A stretch of DNA of 64,000 bases from Amorphochlora amoebiformis (lineage: Eukaryota > Cercozoa > Chlorarachniophyceae), in the NCBI GenBank assembly GCA_054601695.1, contig BAAHQB010000173.1:124001-188000 (forward strand). Direction: 5' to 3'. Below, one piece after another: positions 1 through 64,000 of this stretch. The position numbers and the translations under genes are program-made. The number at the start of each line of letters is the position of its first letter. Position 1 is the stretch's first letter. A model generated the notes under the pieces. The model was not told the DNA's origin, did not search any database, and worked only from the letters and a program-made list of their open reading frames with translations.

Positions 1-23251
<23,251 letters not shown>

Positions 23252-23298
23252 GCCTGAGTGACAGGGGCATTTTCTGTGGTCCTCGAAGCGTAAGAAAA

Positions 23299-30785
<7,487 letters not shown>

Positions 30786-31177
30786 TTACAAAATATGTAA
30801 TCCAGCATATCTGGAATACGCAACTTAGTATACTAAGCCTAGCAACAGCCGCATTCTTACTGTATAGTCTTATGACACACTTCTTAGGAGCTCTTGGCCT
30901 CTGGAGAAGCTTAGCGAACCCGAATGAGACTGGCAACATCAGACTTCGGCGTTTATACTAGTTATATCTAGATATATCTAGATATCATACAAGAAGAGGA
31001 TATGCCGCAATGATTATCTAGAAATTATCGTTGAAGTTGCAATACTGTCTATCAATTTTACGCGTGATCTGGGTTGATATATATATTTATATAATCGTTG
31101 GCCCCGTATATTTCCAACTTACCCGCTGTACGTCCACCGCGTAAAACTAGAAAAAAGAAATCTTTTCTTTCAGTGTT
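30786..31177. other. Convergent intergenic spacer, genes B and C
   Basis: 392 bp of non-repetitive sequence between the gene B TAA stop and the gene C TAA stop. It should hold both 3' UTRs and polyadenylation sites. It contains a TCTAGATATATCTAGATA palindromic stretch near 30965-30985. No clear AATAAA was identified. Confidence 0.6.
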
Positions 31178-45229
<14,052 letters not shown>

Positions 45230-46825
45230 ATCGGAATTGATTGGGTCGAATCCTGTTGGTTCTGACCGATTTTAGCTCACAAATGTGTGAATCGGACCCT
45301 GAAATTGAGACTGGATGTCAGGTTGGAAGCACCTGGATAGCGCCAAGAAATGCCGAGATTTTAAGAAATATTTTATCGTCACGTGACATCGCCGTGACAG
45401 GTTTAGCAGTCACTCTTGAGACACGTGGTTGGCGACCTCCGTCTCCGGCAGGTGAGCCGCCCCTCTGCCAGATATCAATCCGTCAAGTCGCTCTCTGATG
45501 TCATGGTGTGTTAGATCCTTTACTCCCTGATGGTCACTCTCATATGTCACAACTGCAGCTCATTTCGTTGCTTTCATATTTCTCTTTCATCTAAAAGCGA
45601 CTAAATAATTTCTCATAATCGCAAGTACGTCGTCAAGTACGCACACGTGTACACGTACCCCTCGTGCGCGCGCACGTGTGAGTCAATAGATTCTTGAGAT
45701 ATCGATTAGTAACACAACGGCTTATGTCGATCTTTAAGTTTATAGTACAGTAACTTTCAATTTATTGCCGAAAATGGCATACCAGATACAGTACTTTGGC
45801 TCATACAATTGTATGATCTCTTCGAACAGTAACTAAATTTACTTTTATGAAATATTATTAGTGAAAAAGTTAAAATAATATGTCGCGGATATAGTTACTA
45901 GATACATCATAATTGTATTGAATCTATCAATATACGTATATACATCAGTAAGAATCATGTAATTAATCATGATGTAATCTAGGTAATTGTATGAAAACAT
46001 GTCGTACTGAGTCTAATTTTGTATAGTTACTATATAACATCACAGCTACATACAATGTTGTATCATATGATACATTAAATTACTAGAATTATAACGATAA
46101 TGCACAAGAATTTGAATACTTACTAAGAAGTGTTACTATACAATATCACATATTGTATCATATGATAGAATTATAACTGTAATATAGAAGAATTCTAACT
46201 GTAATCATAAAACGATATAAAAACTAGACTCACTACAGACTAGACTAACTCAAAAGAACAAATAAACCCTCTAAAACCCATAAGCTCAGGCCCCTCGTGC
46301 GTGCCCTCTATAGTCTACGTAACCGTCGACGTGGTCGTCTACGTAACCGTCGACGTGGTCGTCTACGTAGCCGTAGACTTAGGGGCAAGATTGGAAGATT
46401 TTTACGGCTCGGGATCGTCATAGCATAGGCATAGAGGAGTTAGATAGGGGCTTTTAAAGAAAAAAAAATTACAAATCGCGGAATGTGTTTTATTGGGAAT
46501 CTTCTTTCTTAAAAAAAAAATATGAAATTCAGATTTTTTTATAGAAAAGGAAAATTTCGGGGAAAATTCCGTGGCCCTTTTCTGATGGAGGGAAGAGTGG
46601 GGGAGGGTTGAAGTGAAGAGAGATAGTTGGATTAGGAATGAGAGAGGAATCAGGGAGATTGCTCTGGGTTTCAATCTCGAATCTCCGAATCTCTGAATCT
46701 CTGTATCTCTGAATCTCGAATCTCGGAATCTCGAATCTCGAATCTCGAATCTCGGCATCTCGAATCTCGAATCTCGGAATCTCGAATCTCTCTCCCTCTC
46801 CCCTGAGATCTCCTCCCGCTTATGA
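45230..46825. other. Intergenic region between gene D 3' end and gene C 5' end
   Basis: Mostly non-repetitive. About 45570-46240 is AT-rich without microsatellite. There is an alternating purine/pyrimidine GC-rich patch near 45640-45685 and a tandem of a 24-bp unit (TCTACGTAACCGTCGACGTGG type) at about 46311-46378. A GAATCTC minisatellite lies at about 46672-46792. Two open frames here (45241-45498 plus, 46402-46758 minus) have no splice or family support. The region probably holds the gene C promoter (nearest 45229) and the gene D 3' UTR and terminator (nearest 46826). Confidence 0.6.
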
Positions 46826-53310
<6,485 letters not shown>

Positions 53311-53449
53311 GCTCTGGTTTAAAAAAAAAAAGCCGAAAAGATTTTTTTAAGGAAGGGAAAAAAAAACCTGGAAATATCAAGAAAAGAAAACAATCAAATT
53401 TTTCGGGTTTTTTTTTTAATTTTTTGAATTTCGGTGGGTGGGGCACAGG
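53311..53449. promoter_or_regulatory. Putative bidirectional promoter between genes D and E
   Basis: 139 bp lie between the proposed starts of D (minus) and E (plus). The stretch is rich in A and T homopolymer runs (for example around 53321-53360 and 53408-53417) with no (TA)n. It depends on the less certain first exons of both genes. Confidence 0.35.
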
Positions 53450-53488
53450 ATGTTTGATAAGCTTGAGGATTACGACCCTGAGGTATAC

Positions 53489-53567
<79 letters not shown>

Positions 53568-53804
53568 ATATATATAATATATGTAGCCATATATATTTAA
53601 ATAAGATGTACATATATAATATATATATATATATATATATTGATCTTCACCAAATATATTGTTTATGTAATACATACATGTGTATGTACATAATATGTAT
53701 GATTGCATATGTACTTTATATATATACATATATATATATAATATATAACATATATATATATATATTACATATATTTCTATGTATACATATGTACACTCAC
53801 ACAC

Positions 53805-53838
<34 letters not shown>

Positions 53839-54223
53839 AAATGTTTTCGTATACATGTATATATATATATATATGTCTAAATATTTATATTTATATATAC
53901 ATACATATATATATATATACATTATATATATCTGGAATAATACATACATATAAAATGAACATATTTATACGTATATCACATGTTGGAAACTTAGAGTTTG
54001 ACATTGTATACATATAATGTATACATATAAATGTTTTCGTATACATATATATATATATACATAAATATAATATATATATTTAGTTATATATAATATATAT
54101 ATACAATATATATATCTAGAATAATACATACATATAAAATGAACATATTTATACGTATATCACATGTTGGAAACTTAGAGTTTGACATTGTATACATATA
54201 AATGTTCTCGTGTAGATATATAA

Positions 54224-54276
<53 letters not shown>

Positions 54277-54631
54277 TATATACATATATATATACATTAT
54301 ATATATCTGGAATAATACATACATATAAAATTAGCATATTTATACTATATGTATGAATATATATATTTATATACATATATGTATATATATACATTATATA
54401 TATCTGGAATAATACATACATATAAAATTAGCATATTTATACACATATATCAGTTGTTGGAAACTTAAAGTTTGATATTATATACATATAAATGTTTTCG
54501 TATACATATATACATTGTATATATCTAGAATAATACATACATGTAAAATGAACATATTTATACATATATATCAGATCTTGGAAACTTAAAAATTTGACAT
54601 TATGCATTTATGTAAGCATCCATACATATAC

Positions 54632-54686
<55 letters not shown>

Positions 54687-54861
54687 CTATATATATGTAT
54701 ATATATATATATACATAAATATATAGGTTTCTGAGATGCACGCGTTGACATTCACATGTCATCGACCAGTACCTGTATCTGTGTTAGAGAGGTATATATA
54801 TATGATATATATATATATATATATATTATATCTAGATATCTATACATGTATATGTACATAT

Positions 54862-54904
<43 letters not shown>

Positions 54905-54953
54905 TCACATGTCATCGACCAGTACCTGTATCTGTGTTAGAGAGGTATATATA

Positions 54954-54998
<45 letters not shown>

Positions 54999-56595
54999 CT
55001 AGATATCTATATATGTATATGTACATATATACATATATTAGTTGTGTGTGTGTATGTTATAATCATGCATGTACACACACATATATATACACACATACAC
55101 ACATATATATATATATATACATACACACGTATGTATACACACAATATACATACACATATACATATACATATATGTATATATATATATATATGTATATGTA
55201 GAATGGACGGAATGATAACGAAAAGATATCCTGATTATTAAACTTGTCGTGTTTTAAGTTAAATAAATCATATATATATCTAATATCATATATATATATA
55301 TAAAATTTGTTATATATATTATGTATGTTATAAGTCAAACCAATCATATATATATATATACATATACATATATGTATATATATATATATATGTATATGTA
55401 GAATGGACGGAATGATAACGAAAAGATATCCTGAGGTTCAACTCCTCGTCTCCCAAGTCAAACCAATCATATATATATCATAAAATCATATATATATTAT
55501 AAAACCAGTCATATATATTATAGCATCTCCCAAGTCAAACCAATCATATATATCATAAAATCATATGTATTATAAAACCAGTCAAATATATTATAGCATC
55601 TCCCAAGTCAAACCAATCATATAGCATCTCCCAAGTCAAACCAATCATATATATCGTAAAATCATATATATTATAAAACCAGTCATATATATTATAGCAT
55701 CTCCCAATTCAAACCAATCATATATATCATAAAATCATATATATTATAAAACCAGTCATATATATTATAGCATCTCCCAAGTCAAACCAATCATATAGCA
55801 TCTCCCAAGTCAAACCAATCATATATATCGTAAAATCATATATATTATAAAACCAGTCATATATATTATAGCATCTCCCAAGTCAAACCAATCATATATA
55901 TCATAAAATCATATATATTATAAAACCAGTCATATATATTATAGCATCTCCCAATTCAAACCAATCATATATATCGTAAAATCATATATATTATAAAACC
56001 AGTCATATATATTATAGCATCTCCCAAGTCAAACCAATCATATATATCATAAAATCATATATATTATAAAACCAGTCATATACATTATAACATCTCCCAA
56101 GTCAAACCAATCATATAGCATCTCCCAAGTCAAACCAATCATATATATCGTAAAATCATATATATTATAAAACCAGTCATATATATTATAGCATCTCCCA
56201 AGTCAAACCAATCATATATATCATAAAATCACATATATTATAAAACCAGTCATATATATTATAGCATCTCCCAAGTCAAACCAATCATATATATCATAGA
56301 ATCATATATATTATAAAACCAGTCATACATATTATAGCATCTCCCAAGTCAAACCAATCATACATACTATAGCATCTCCCAAGTCAAACCAATCATAAAT
56401 ATTATAACATCTCCCAAGTCAAACCAGTCATATATATTATAACATCTCCCAAGTCAAATCAGTCATACATATTATAACATCTCCCAAGTCAAATCAGTCA
56501 TATATATTATAACAACATATATTATATCAAGATAAATATATACATATATATATATATATATATATTATCCTGATGTCTGTATACATTTACACACA

Positions 56596-56652
<57 letters not shown>

Positions 56653-56723
56653 GTATACATAATGTATATATTCATATATGTTAATCATTACAAACCAATA
56701 TATTATATCAATATTTGATGGTT

Positions 56724-56775
<52 letters not shown>

Positions 56776-56831
56776 CCAGCAAAGGTTGAAGTGAGGAACA
56801 AGGGACCCGCTGCTATTAATACGGCTGTTAA

Positions 56832-56896
<65 letters not shown>

Positions 56897-57383
56897 CAAG
56901 CATATGGTTGTATTTAAACATATATATATATATATATATATATATGTTCCTAATCCTAACCATAATACTAACCCTAACCCTAACCATATTCCTAATCCTA
57001 ACCATAATACTAACCCTAACCATAATACTAACCCTAAGCCTAACCATATTACTAATCCTAACCATAATACTAACCCTAACCCTAACCATATTACTAATCC
57101 TAACCATAATACTAACCCTAACCCTAACCAAATTCCTAATCCTAAGCATAATACTAACCCTAACCATATTACTAATCCTAAGCATAATACTAACCCTAAC
57201 CCTAACCATATTACTAATCCTAACCATAATACTAACCCTAACACCGACATATTCCTAATCCTAAGCATAATACTAACCCTAACCCTAAGCAAAATACTAA
57301 CCCTAACCCTAAGCATATTGCTAACCCTAACACCAACATAGCAATATAAGTGGAGGGTTGACGGTGGACGAGATATATCTGGT

Positions 57384-57467
<84 letters not shown>

Positions 57468-57521
57468 GTATATAGGTATACACACATATATATATACATA
57501 TGCTAAACAAATATATTATAT

Positions 57522-57560
<39 letters not shown>

Positions 57561-57938
57561 TAGAAAGATATATATGTATACACGTATATCTATGTGTATG
57601 TATGCGTGATGTAAAAAACATACAAATTTATCATTTATATAAAACCCTATCTAACCCTAACCCTAACCCTAACCCTAACCGTAACCGTCACCCTAACCCT
57701 AACCCTAACCCTCTAAGGTGCTAATGTCCGTAAGCGCCCTGATGCTACGGGAAAAGTGGTAAGAATACCGCGAACCCTAACCCTAACCCTAACCCTAACC
57801 CTAACCCTAACCCTAACCCTAACCATAACCCTAGATCGGGAGGGTGAAGAATGGGGATGTAATCTTGGAGTTGGGGTATTGTATGTATGTATTGTATATA
57901 TGTATGTATATATATATATATATATTTATAGATATATA

Positions 57939-57998
<60 letters not shown>

Positions 57999-58021
57999 TC
58001 CATCATGTGCACACACACATT

Positions 58022-58059
<38 letters not shown>

Positions 58060-58097
58060 GTACATAGATGTAAATAATATATATATATATACACAAC

Positions 58098-58141
<44 letters not shown>

Positions 58142-58218
58142 TATATGTATATAATATGCATTATAGGCGTAAAGCTGGCTGGATTCACCACGCGGTAATA
58201 ACTACGTATAAATATGTG

Positions 58219-58278
<60 letters not shown>

Positions 58279-59531
58279 GTATCTATACATATATATATAT
58301 ATATATATTATGTTATACACACATAATATGTCTATTTTACTAGCCCTAGCCCTAACCGTAACCCTAACCCTAACCCTAACCCTAAGCTTAACCCTAACCC
58401 TAACCAAACAGCTGGACCGGCGCACGAAAGGGTGGAGTATAGTATCATACAATGGCAAGACACTCCTACATCCTGTAATTAGGGTTAGGATTAGGGTTAG
58501 GGTTAGGGTTAGGGATATTGTTAGAGTTAGGATCTTAGTATTCAGCATGTCTTAGTCCAAGGACCATTGACTCGGTTAGGGTTAGGGTTAGGGCTAGGGT
58601 TACGGAAAGGGTGGAGTATAGTATCATACAATGGCGAGACACTGTAATTAGGGTTAGGGTTAGGGTTAGGGTTAGGGTTAGGGTTAGGGTTAGGGATAGG
58701 GCTAGAGTTGGTCTTGGTATTCAGCATGTCTTAGTCCAAGGACCATTGACTCGGTTAGGGTTAGGGTTAGGGATAGGGCTATAGTTAGTGCGAGGACCAT
58801 TGACTCGGTTAGGGTTAGGGTTAGGGTTAGGGCTTGGGTTACGGAAAGGGTGGAGTATAGTATCACCCAATGGCAAGACACTCCTACATCCTGTAATTAG
58901 GGTTAGGGTTAGGGTTAGGGTTAGGGTTAGGGTTAGGGTTAGGATCAGATTATTCAGGACTCCTCCACAGGGTGGGGCTATAGTGCTGTTTGGGATAACA
59001 GCAGGGTTAGGGTTAGGGTTAGGTTAGGGTTAGGGTTAGGGTTAGGGTTTAAGCTAGGGTTAGTGCGGTATCATGCCATGGCAACGCTCCTACCTCCGGA
59101 ATGAAAATTAGGGTTATGGTTAGGGTTAGGGTTAGGATTAGAGGGTTATCATACAATGGCAACATACTCCTACATCCACTAGGGTTAGGGTTTGAGTTAG
59201 GGTTAGGGTTAGATATATATATATATATATGTACATATATATATATATATATGTATATATAGGTATACATATACATATATATATATATGTATATAATGTG
59301 TATTTATATATGTGAAATATACATGGAATACAATTTGGTGCCCTGGCCCAGGGTTTGGGGGTATCATTCAATGTATGTATGTATATATATATATATGTAT
59401 GTGTGTATATATGTGTATATTAATGTATATTTATATAATTATATATATATACATACATATATATATATATAGATATGTATATAAATATATTTATTTATAT
59501 ACACATATATATATATATATATATATATGTG

Positions 59532-59569
<38 letters not shown>

Positions 59570-61275
59570 GGATATATGTATATGTATATATGTATTCATA
59601 TTGCAATTGAAGTTTCACATTGCATAATGTGTGTGTGCGTAAAATTGTATGTGTGTGCAAATATATATATATATATATATGTATTGTGTATATGTATGTA
59701 TGTTATATATATATATATTGTGTGCATTTGTATGTATATGTATAAATATATTATATTATATATCAGGTAGGTCACCGTGGACTGCAAGGAGGTGGTCTAA
59801 AACTCTCCCTAACCCTAACCCTAGCCCTAACCCTAACCCTAATAGCCCTAACCTAACCCTAACCCTAATCAAAACCCTAGCCCTAATCCAAAACCCTAAC
59901 GCTAACCCTAACGCTAACCCTAACCCTAACCCTAACCCTAACCCTAACCCTAACCCTAGGCACCATGAACAGACCCAGTTTTGCACCCCGCAGGGATGTC
60001 TTAGCATATGATAGCAACACCGAAGTCAACCCTAACCCTAACCCTAACCCTAACCCTAACCCTAACCCTAATCCTAACCCTTATTCCTACCCTTCAAAAC
60101 CTAGTCCTATTCTTCTATTTAACCCTAACCTTAGCGCAACCTTAACCCTAGCCGTAATATTAACCCTAACCCTAACCCTAACCCTAACCCTAACCCTAAC
60201 CCTAACCCTAACCCGGGCGTCTTCAAACCCCAGCCCTAAAATAACCTCAGGCCCTCCGACGAGAAAACGAACGTCTAAAGAGAGAGCTTATAGAGTCAGT
60301 TTAACACCCTAACCCTTGGCTAGGGTTAGGGTTAGGGTTAGGGTTAGGGTTAGGGTTAGGGTTAGGGTTAGAGTTTTGGGGTAGGGTTAGGGGTAGGGTT
60401 AGGGTTAGGGTTAGGGTTGAGGCTAGAGAGAGAGCATGTACATGCACATGACTTTGTGCTTTTTTCTATTATTTGCATATATGTGTGTGATATACATATG
60501 TCTTAGTTCGAATGTAAGGGTTGGGGTTACTATCTCTATCTCAAAAACCCTAACCCTAACCTAATCCTAACCCTAACCCTAACCCTAACCCTAACCCTAA
60601 CCCTAACCCGATCCCAAACAGAACTATAGCCCCACAATGTGGAGGAGTCATTGGTCCTCGGACTAAAGCATGCTGAATAATCTGATCCTAACCCTAACCC
60701 TAACCCCAAGCCTAACCCTAACCCTAACCCTAACCCTAACCCTGACCTAACCCCCATCCCTAACCCTAGCCTATACCTAACCGGACGTAACCCTAACCCC
60801 CAGGGCCAAACGTCGTGAGAATCAAAATAAGGTCAACTCTAGCCAACCCTAACCCTAACCCTAACCTTAACCCTAACCCTAACCCTAACCCTAACCTTAA
60901 CCCATTCATATATACCTATATATATGTGTATATACATGTGTATACAGATATTGTATGTACGTATATGTGTATTATGTAGTATTTGATATGTATCCAGCGC
61001 CCCATCTCGGCATCCCCGACGAGACGGTTACAAAAACCGTTACAAAAACCGTTACAAAAACCGTTACGGCCAACAGTCAAACGAAAGTCTCCGCCAGCAC
61101 GTGTAAATATCTCCTCATGTATATGTTATGTGTGATATGCAATATATATATATATACATACATACATATATAATATATATATTGTAAGTATATATATATA
61201 TATATATAATGTATATATACATATATATATATACATATACGTTGTTTATGCATATGCAATATATATATGTGTGTA

Positions 61276-61318
<43 letters not shown>

Positions 61319-61412
61319 CATATGGATACAAACATTCATATGTGTGTATATGTGTGTATATATATCTTGTATATAATGTACATACACATTGATATACATT
61401 TACATATACATA

Positions 61413-61465
<53 letters not shown>

Positions 61466-61550
61466 ATGTATATATATATATGTATATATACACATATCAG
61501 GGTAGAAAGACTGGTATTCCAAGAAAAAGGGCAATGCCAACCCAATCTAG
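53450..61550 (+). CDS. Gene E: SH3b-like domain protein with coiled coil and basic tail, 16 exons, 223 aa
   Basis: Exons: 53450-53482, 54727-54791, 55402-55435, 56776-56832, 57351-57381, 57718-57758, 57835-57875, 58167-58194, 59352-59372, 59767-59791, 59960-60024, 60251-60298, 60427-60437, 60804-60831, 60998-61100, 61510-61550; 672 nt with the TAG stop. Residues about 74-110 ([37 protein letters not shown]) resemble a bacterial-type SH3 (SH3b) domain: NVR..P, G.V..GD, GWI. Residues 148-176 ([25 protein letters not shown]) form a heptad-like coiled coil that includes an 11-nt micro-exon (60427-60437). Residues 177-210 are basic with three LQKP repeats. Exon 56776-56832 ends in a GC donor. Start: ATG at 53450; an upstream exon is possible because CACAG precedes it. 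Overall function unknown; the family is not recognised beyond the SH3b-like part. Confidence 0.8.
54900..54960 (+). repeat. Downstream echo of gene E exon 54727-54791
   Basis: Repeats the last 45 or so exon bases plus donor (GAGAG|GTATAT) and following intron; the surrounding (TA)n and TCTAGATATC segments are duplicated too. Confidence 0.85.
55195..55245 (+). repeat. Upstream echo of gene E exon 55402-55435
   Basis: Copy of TATATGTAG plus most of the exon (AATGGACGGAATGATAACG ...), ending before the donor. Confidence 0.85.
55440..56520. repeat. Minisatellite in gene E intron (CTCCCAAGTCAAACCAATCA unit)
   Basis: About 20 units of 25-85 bp built from CTCCCAAGTCAAACCAATCA, ATATCATAAAATC and ATAAAACCAGTCATATA modules in a higher-order order. 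No exon echo was recognised. Confidence 0.9.
56948..57335 (-). repeat. Degenerate CCCTAA higher-order repeat, gene E intron
   Basis: Regular alternation of CCTAACCATAATACTAACCC and ACCATATTACTAAT-type units, a higher-order form of the telomere-like repeat; every unit keeps CTAAC or CTAAT. Confidence 0.9.
57647..60905. repeat. Cluster of telomere-like arrays interleaved with gene E exons
   Basis: CCCTAA at about 57650-57715, 57772-57832, 58341-58410, 59805-59958, 60026-60250, 60545-60905; TTAGGG at about 58478-59212 and 60316-60420. Hairpin-element copies: about 58530-58575, 58709-58755, 58790-58812, 58943-59006 (plus) and 60610-60692 (reverse). Gene E exons sit in the gaps. Confidence 0.92.
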
Positions 61551-61692
61551 TAAAAATACCTAAAAAACAACCAGTATTATACAACTATGTAACTATATCA
61601 ATTAACAACCAACCTATGTTATATAACTATGTGAACTTACAACGAACATATGTTATATAACTATATGAACTTCCAATCAACCTATGTTATAC

Positions 61693-61739
61693 CCACCCTA
61701 ACCCTAACCCTAACCCTAACCCTAACCCTAACCCTAAAC
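61693..61739 (-). repeat. Short CCCTAA array
   Basis: About seven units inside a tandem region (61560-61850) of ACTATATGAACTAACAACCAACCTATGTTATAT-like units, downstream of gene E. Confidence 0.9.
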
Positions 61740-61846
61740 CCTATATGAATTAACATGTTATATAGCTATATGAACTAACAACCAACCTATGTTTTACTAT
61801 ATGAACTAAACAAGCCTATGTTATGTAACTATATGTACCATATGTA

Positions 61847-61890
<44 letters not shown>

Positions 61891-62046
61891 GTATATATTA
61901 ATATATATATACATATATATATATACATATTTAAATGGATTTATACATATATTTATGTACATATATATATATATATATATATATACATATGCATATAGGT
62001 AAAAAAATTCAAGTATGTATTATGTAAATTACATTAGAAATATATG

Positions 62047-62082
<36 letters not shown>

Positions 62083-62163
62083 TATGTAAAAATGTATATA
62101 TATATATGGATATAGATATATCTATATTTATATAGGATATTTAATTGATATATATATATATAG

Positions 62164-62211
62164 GTTCCAAAAGACCTAAGATTCTCCCTAAAGACAGGTT
62201 ACATCATATAA

Positions 62212-62248
<37 letters not shown>

Positions 62249-62346
62249 ATACATGAACATATACACACACATATATATATATATATATATATGTTCCCAC
62301 ATACATATGTCCATTTCTAATGTACATGTATATGTTCATATATGCA

Positions 62347-62385
<39 letters not shown>

Positions 62386-62535
62386 TATAAATATACATGT
62401 ATACAAGTATACGTATATATGTATATATAGATATGAATATATATGTGTATATATATTTATATGTACATTCAGACACATAATATATACATATATACATGTA
62501 TATATGTGTATATATACATATATTATATATATATG

Positions 62536-62587
<52 letters not shown>

Positions 62588-62621
62588 CAGCAAGTCATCC
62601 AACCAAAAGCCAGAGCTCAAG
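62164..62621 (+). CDS. Gene F (partial, tentative): two exon-like islands
   Basis: Two 34-nt islands, 62164-62197 and 62588-62621, each begin after TATATAG and end before a good donor (ACAG|GTTACA and CAAG|GTAACT). Joined in phase 1-2-0 they read [22 protein letters not shown], a basic Ser/Lys-rich stretch; another phase is also open. No start, stop or further exon was found, and no family is recognised. They may be exons of a gene continuing either side of 62.4 kb, or chance. Confidence 0.35.
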
Positions 62622-62689
62622 GTAACTACAACATATATATTATATATTATATAAATGTATATAGGTATATATATATGTATTAGTATATG

Positions 62690-62735
<46 letters not shown>

Positions 62736-62767
62736 GTATATGTATCTATATGGATGTGTGTAAGTAT

Positions 62768-62811
<44 letters not shown>

Positions 62812-62943
62812 GCATGGTTAATTTAATATATATATATATATATCTGTATATTATATTATATATACATCATGTGGATTCATAGCATAAATATGTATATCAT
62901 CCTATGAAAACATGTACAAGTATACAATATATTTATACTTGTC

Positions 62944-62998
<55 letters not shown>

Positions 62999-63016
62999 AT
63001 ATATATAAGATATATA

Positions 63017-63054
<38 letters not shown>

Positions 63055-63457
63055 GAATATATATAAGATATTATGTATATATATATATATATATATTATA
63101 ATAGAATAGGTTTTTTTATATAATTGTGTAATATGAACAAGATTTCATGACTTTTAAGTATATATATGTGTAAATATTATATTTATACTATATATAGACA
63201 TATACTAATATATATATTCATATACATATATATATACATATATATATATATAGATATGTATATTCACCATTTTACAGTATGTGTACGCACCATTTATACA
63301 ATATATTGTATACTTTGTTTTGAATCGATATGAATAAATATTTATGTATGTCTATGTGTAATATATTACATATATATATATATATACATACATACATAAA
63401 TATATTGGTTACATGGCTATATATATATATATATATATATTTATATTCGTTACATGG

Positions 63458-63511
<54 letters not shown>

Positions 63512-63513
<2 letters not shown>

Positions 63514-63950
63514 GTAGGTTAGGGTTAGCGTTAGGGTTAGCGTCAAGGTTAGGGTCATGAGGGTTAGGATCAGATTATTCAGCGTGTCCTAGTCCTAGGA
63601 CCTTTGGCTCTCATGAGGGTTAGGGTTACGGTTAGTGGTTCGGGTTAGCGTTAGGGTTTGGAGGGTTAAAGTTAGGGTTAGGGTTAGGGTTAGGGTTAGG
63701 GTTACGGTTAGGGTTAGGGTTACGGTTAGGGTTAGGGTTACGGTTAGGGTTAGGGTTACGGTTAGGGTTACGGTTAGGGTTAGGGTAGGTTAGGTTAGGA
63801 TCAGATTATTCAGCATGTCTTAGTCCGAGGACCATTGACTCCTCCATAGAGTGGGGTTATAGGTTAGGGTTAGGGTTAGGGTTAGGGTTAGGGTTAGGGT
63901 TAGGGTTAGGGTTTTAGGGTTAGGGTTAGGGTTAGGGTTAGGGTTATTAT
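63512..63950 (+). repeat. TTAGGG array with two hairpin-element copies at right edge
   Basis: TTAGGG with TTACGG variants; element copies at about 63567-63605 and 63797-63862. The array is interstitial: unique sequence follows it. Confidence 0.95.
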
Positions 63951-64000
63951 ATATACATATAGAGTGTAAATATAATTAGGATTACGGGTTTGTATTGCCC

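Noticed and set aside
45241-45498. Plus-strand 85-residue open frame
   Set aside because: It starts within 12 bp of the gene C start on the opposite strand, has no recognisable domain and no splice context; likely chance in unique intergenic DNA.
46402-46758. Minus-strand 118-residue open frame with DSRFRD repeats
   Set aside because: It is largely the GAATCTC minisatellite; the gene D stop at 46826 lies just upstream, so it is probably 3' UTR or intergenic.
53440-53485. Minus-strand reading of the 53.45-kb island ([10 protein letters not shown])
   Set aside because: The plus-strand reading [11 protein letters not shown] has a better donor (GAG|GTATAC) and joins the next plus-strand exon in phase; kept as plus, with some doubt.
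63512-63950. Right-edge TTAGGG array as a chromosome end
   Set aside because: Unique sequence follows it, the units are variant, and similar arrays occur throughout and inside introns. These are interstitial arrays.

Overview
This is eukaryotic nuclear DNA that looks almost non-coding at first sight: long (TA)n microsatellites, interstitial TTAGGG/CCCTAA arrays and many minisatellites. Nearly all long open frames are (TA)n translations (IYIYIY) and are not genes. Reading the short non-TA islands one at a time shows that most of them are small exons bounded by AG|...|GT, often with (TA)n running right up to the splice sites. Chaining islands by splice site and reading phase gives five spliced genes and traces of a sixth.

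Layout: gene A (minus, 23251 to beyond the left edge) encodes a pentatricopeptide-repeat (PPR) protein with about 35 exons. Gene B (plus, 23299-30785) is a 205-residue glutaredoxin with a CPFC active site and an N-terminal signal-like segment; it is head-to-head with A. Gene C (minus, 45229-31178) is a 550-residue WD40 protein matching WRAP53/TCAB1, the telomerase Cajal-body protein, over its whole length; it converges on B. Gene D (minus, 53310-46826) is a 217-residue protein with a C-terminal UBA domain. Gene E (plus, 53450-61550) is a 223-residue protein with an SH3b-like domain, a coiled coil and a basic tail; it is head-to-head with D. Two exon-like islands near 62.2-62.6 kb may be gene F. 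Exon lengths in B, C, D and E sum to multiples of three (618, 1653, 654 and 672 nt including stops), an independent check on the models.

The organism is probably a protist or alga with TTAGGG-type telomeres and long repeat-filled introns. A PPR protein and a glutaredoxin that both begin with a hydrophobic signal-like segment would suit a complex (secondary) plastid or another endomembrane-routed organelle, but this is inference and I do not name a species.

The most unusual feature is what I call exon echoes: many exons have one edge (a splice site plus part of the exon) copied one to about thirteen times in tandem in the adjacent intron, each copy truncated. A second pattern is that CCCTAA arrays, in the sense orientation of the transcript, often lie just upstream of 3' splice sites, where they would supply repeated CTAAC branch-point-like motifs. 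A third is a dispersed hairpin-bearing element of about 90-190 bp found only inside or beside the TTAGGG arrays. All gene models were made by eye, with protein families recognised from memory; no search or alignment was run.
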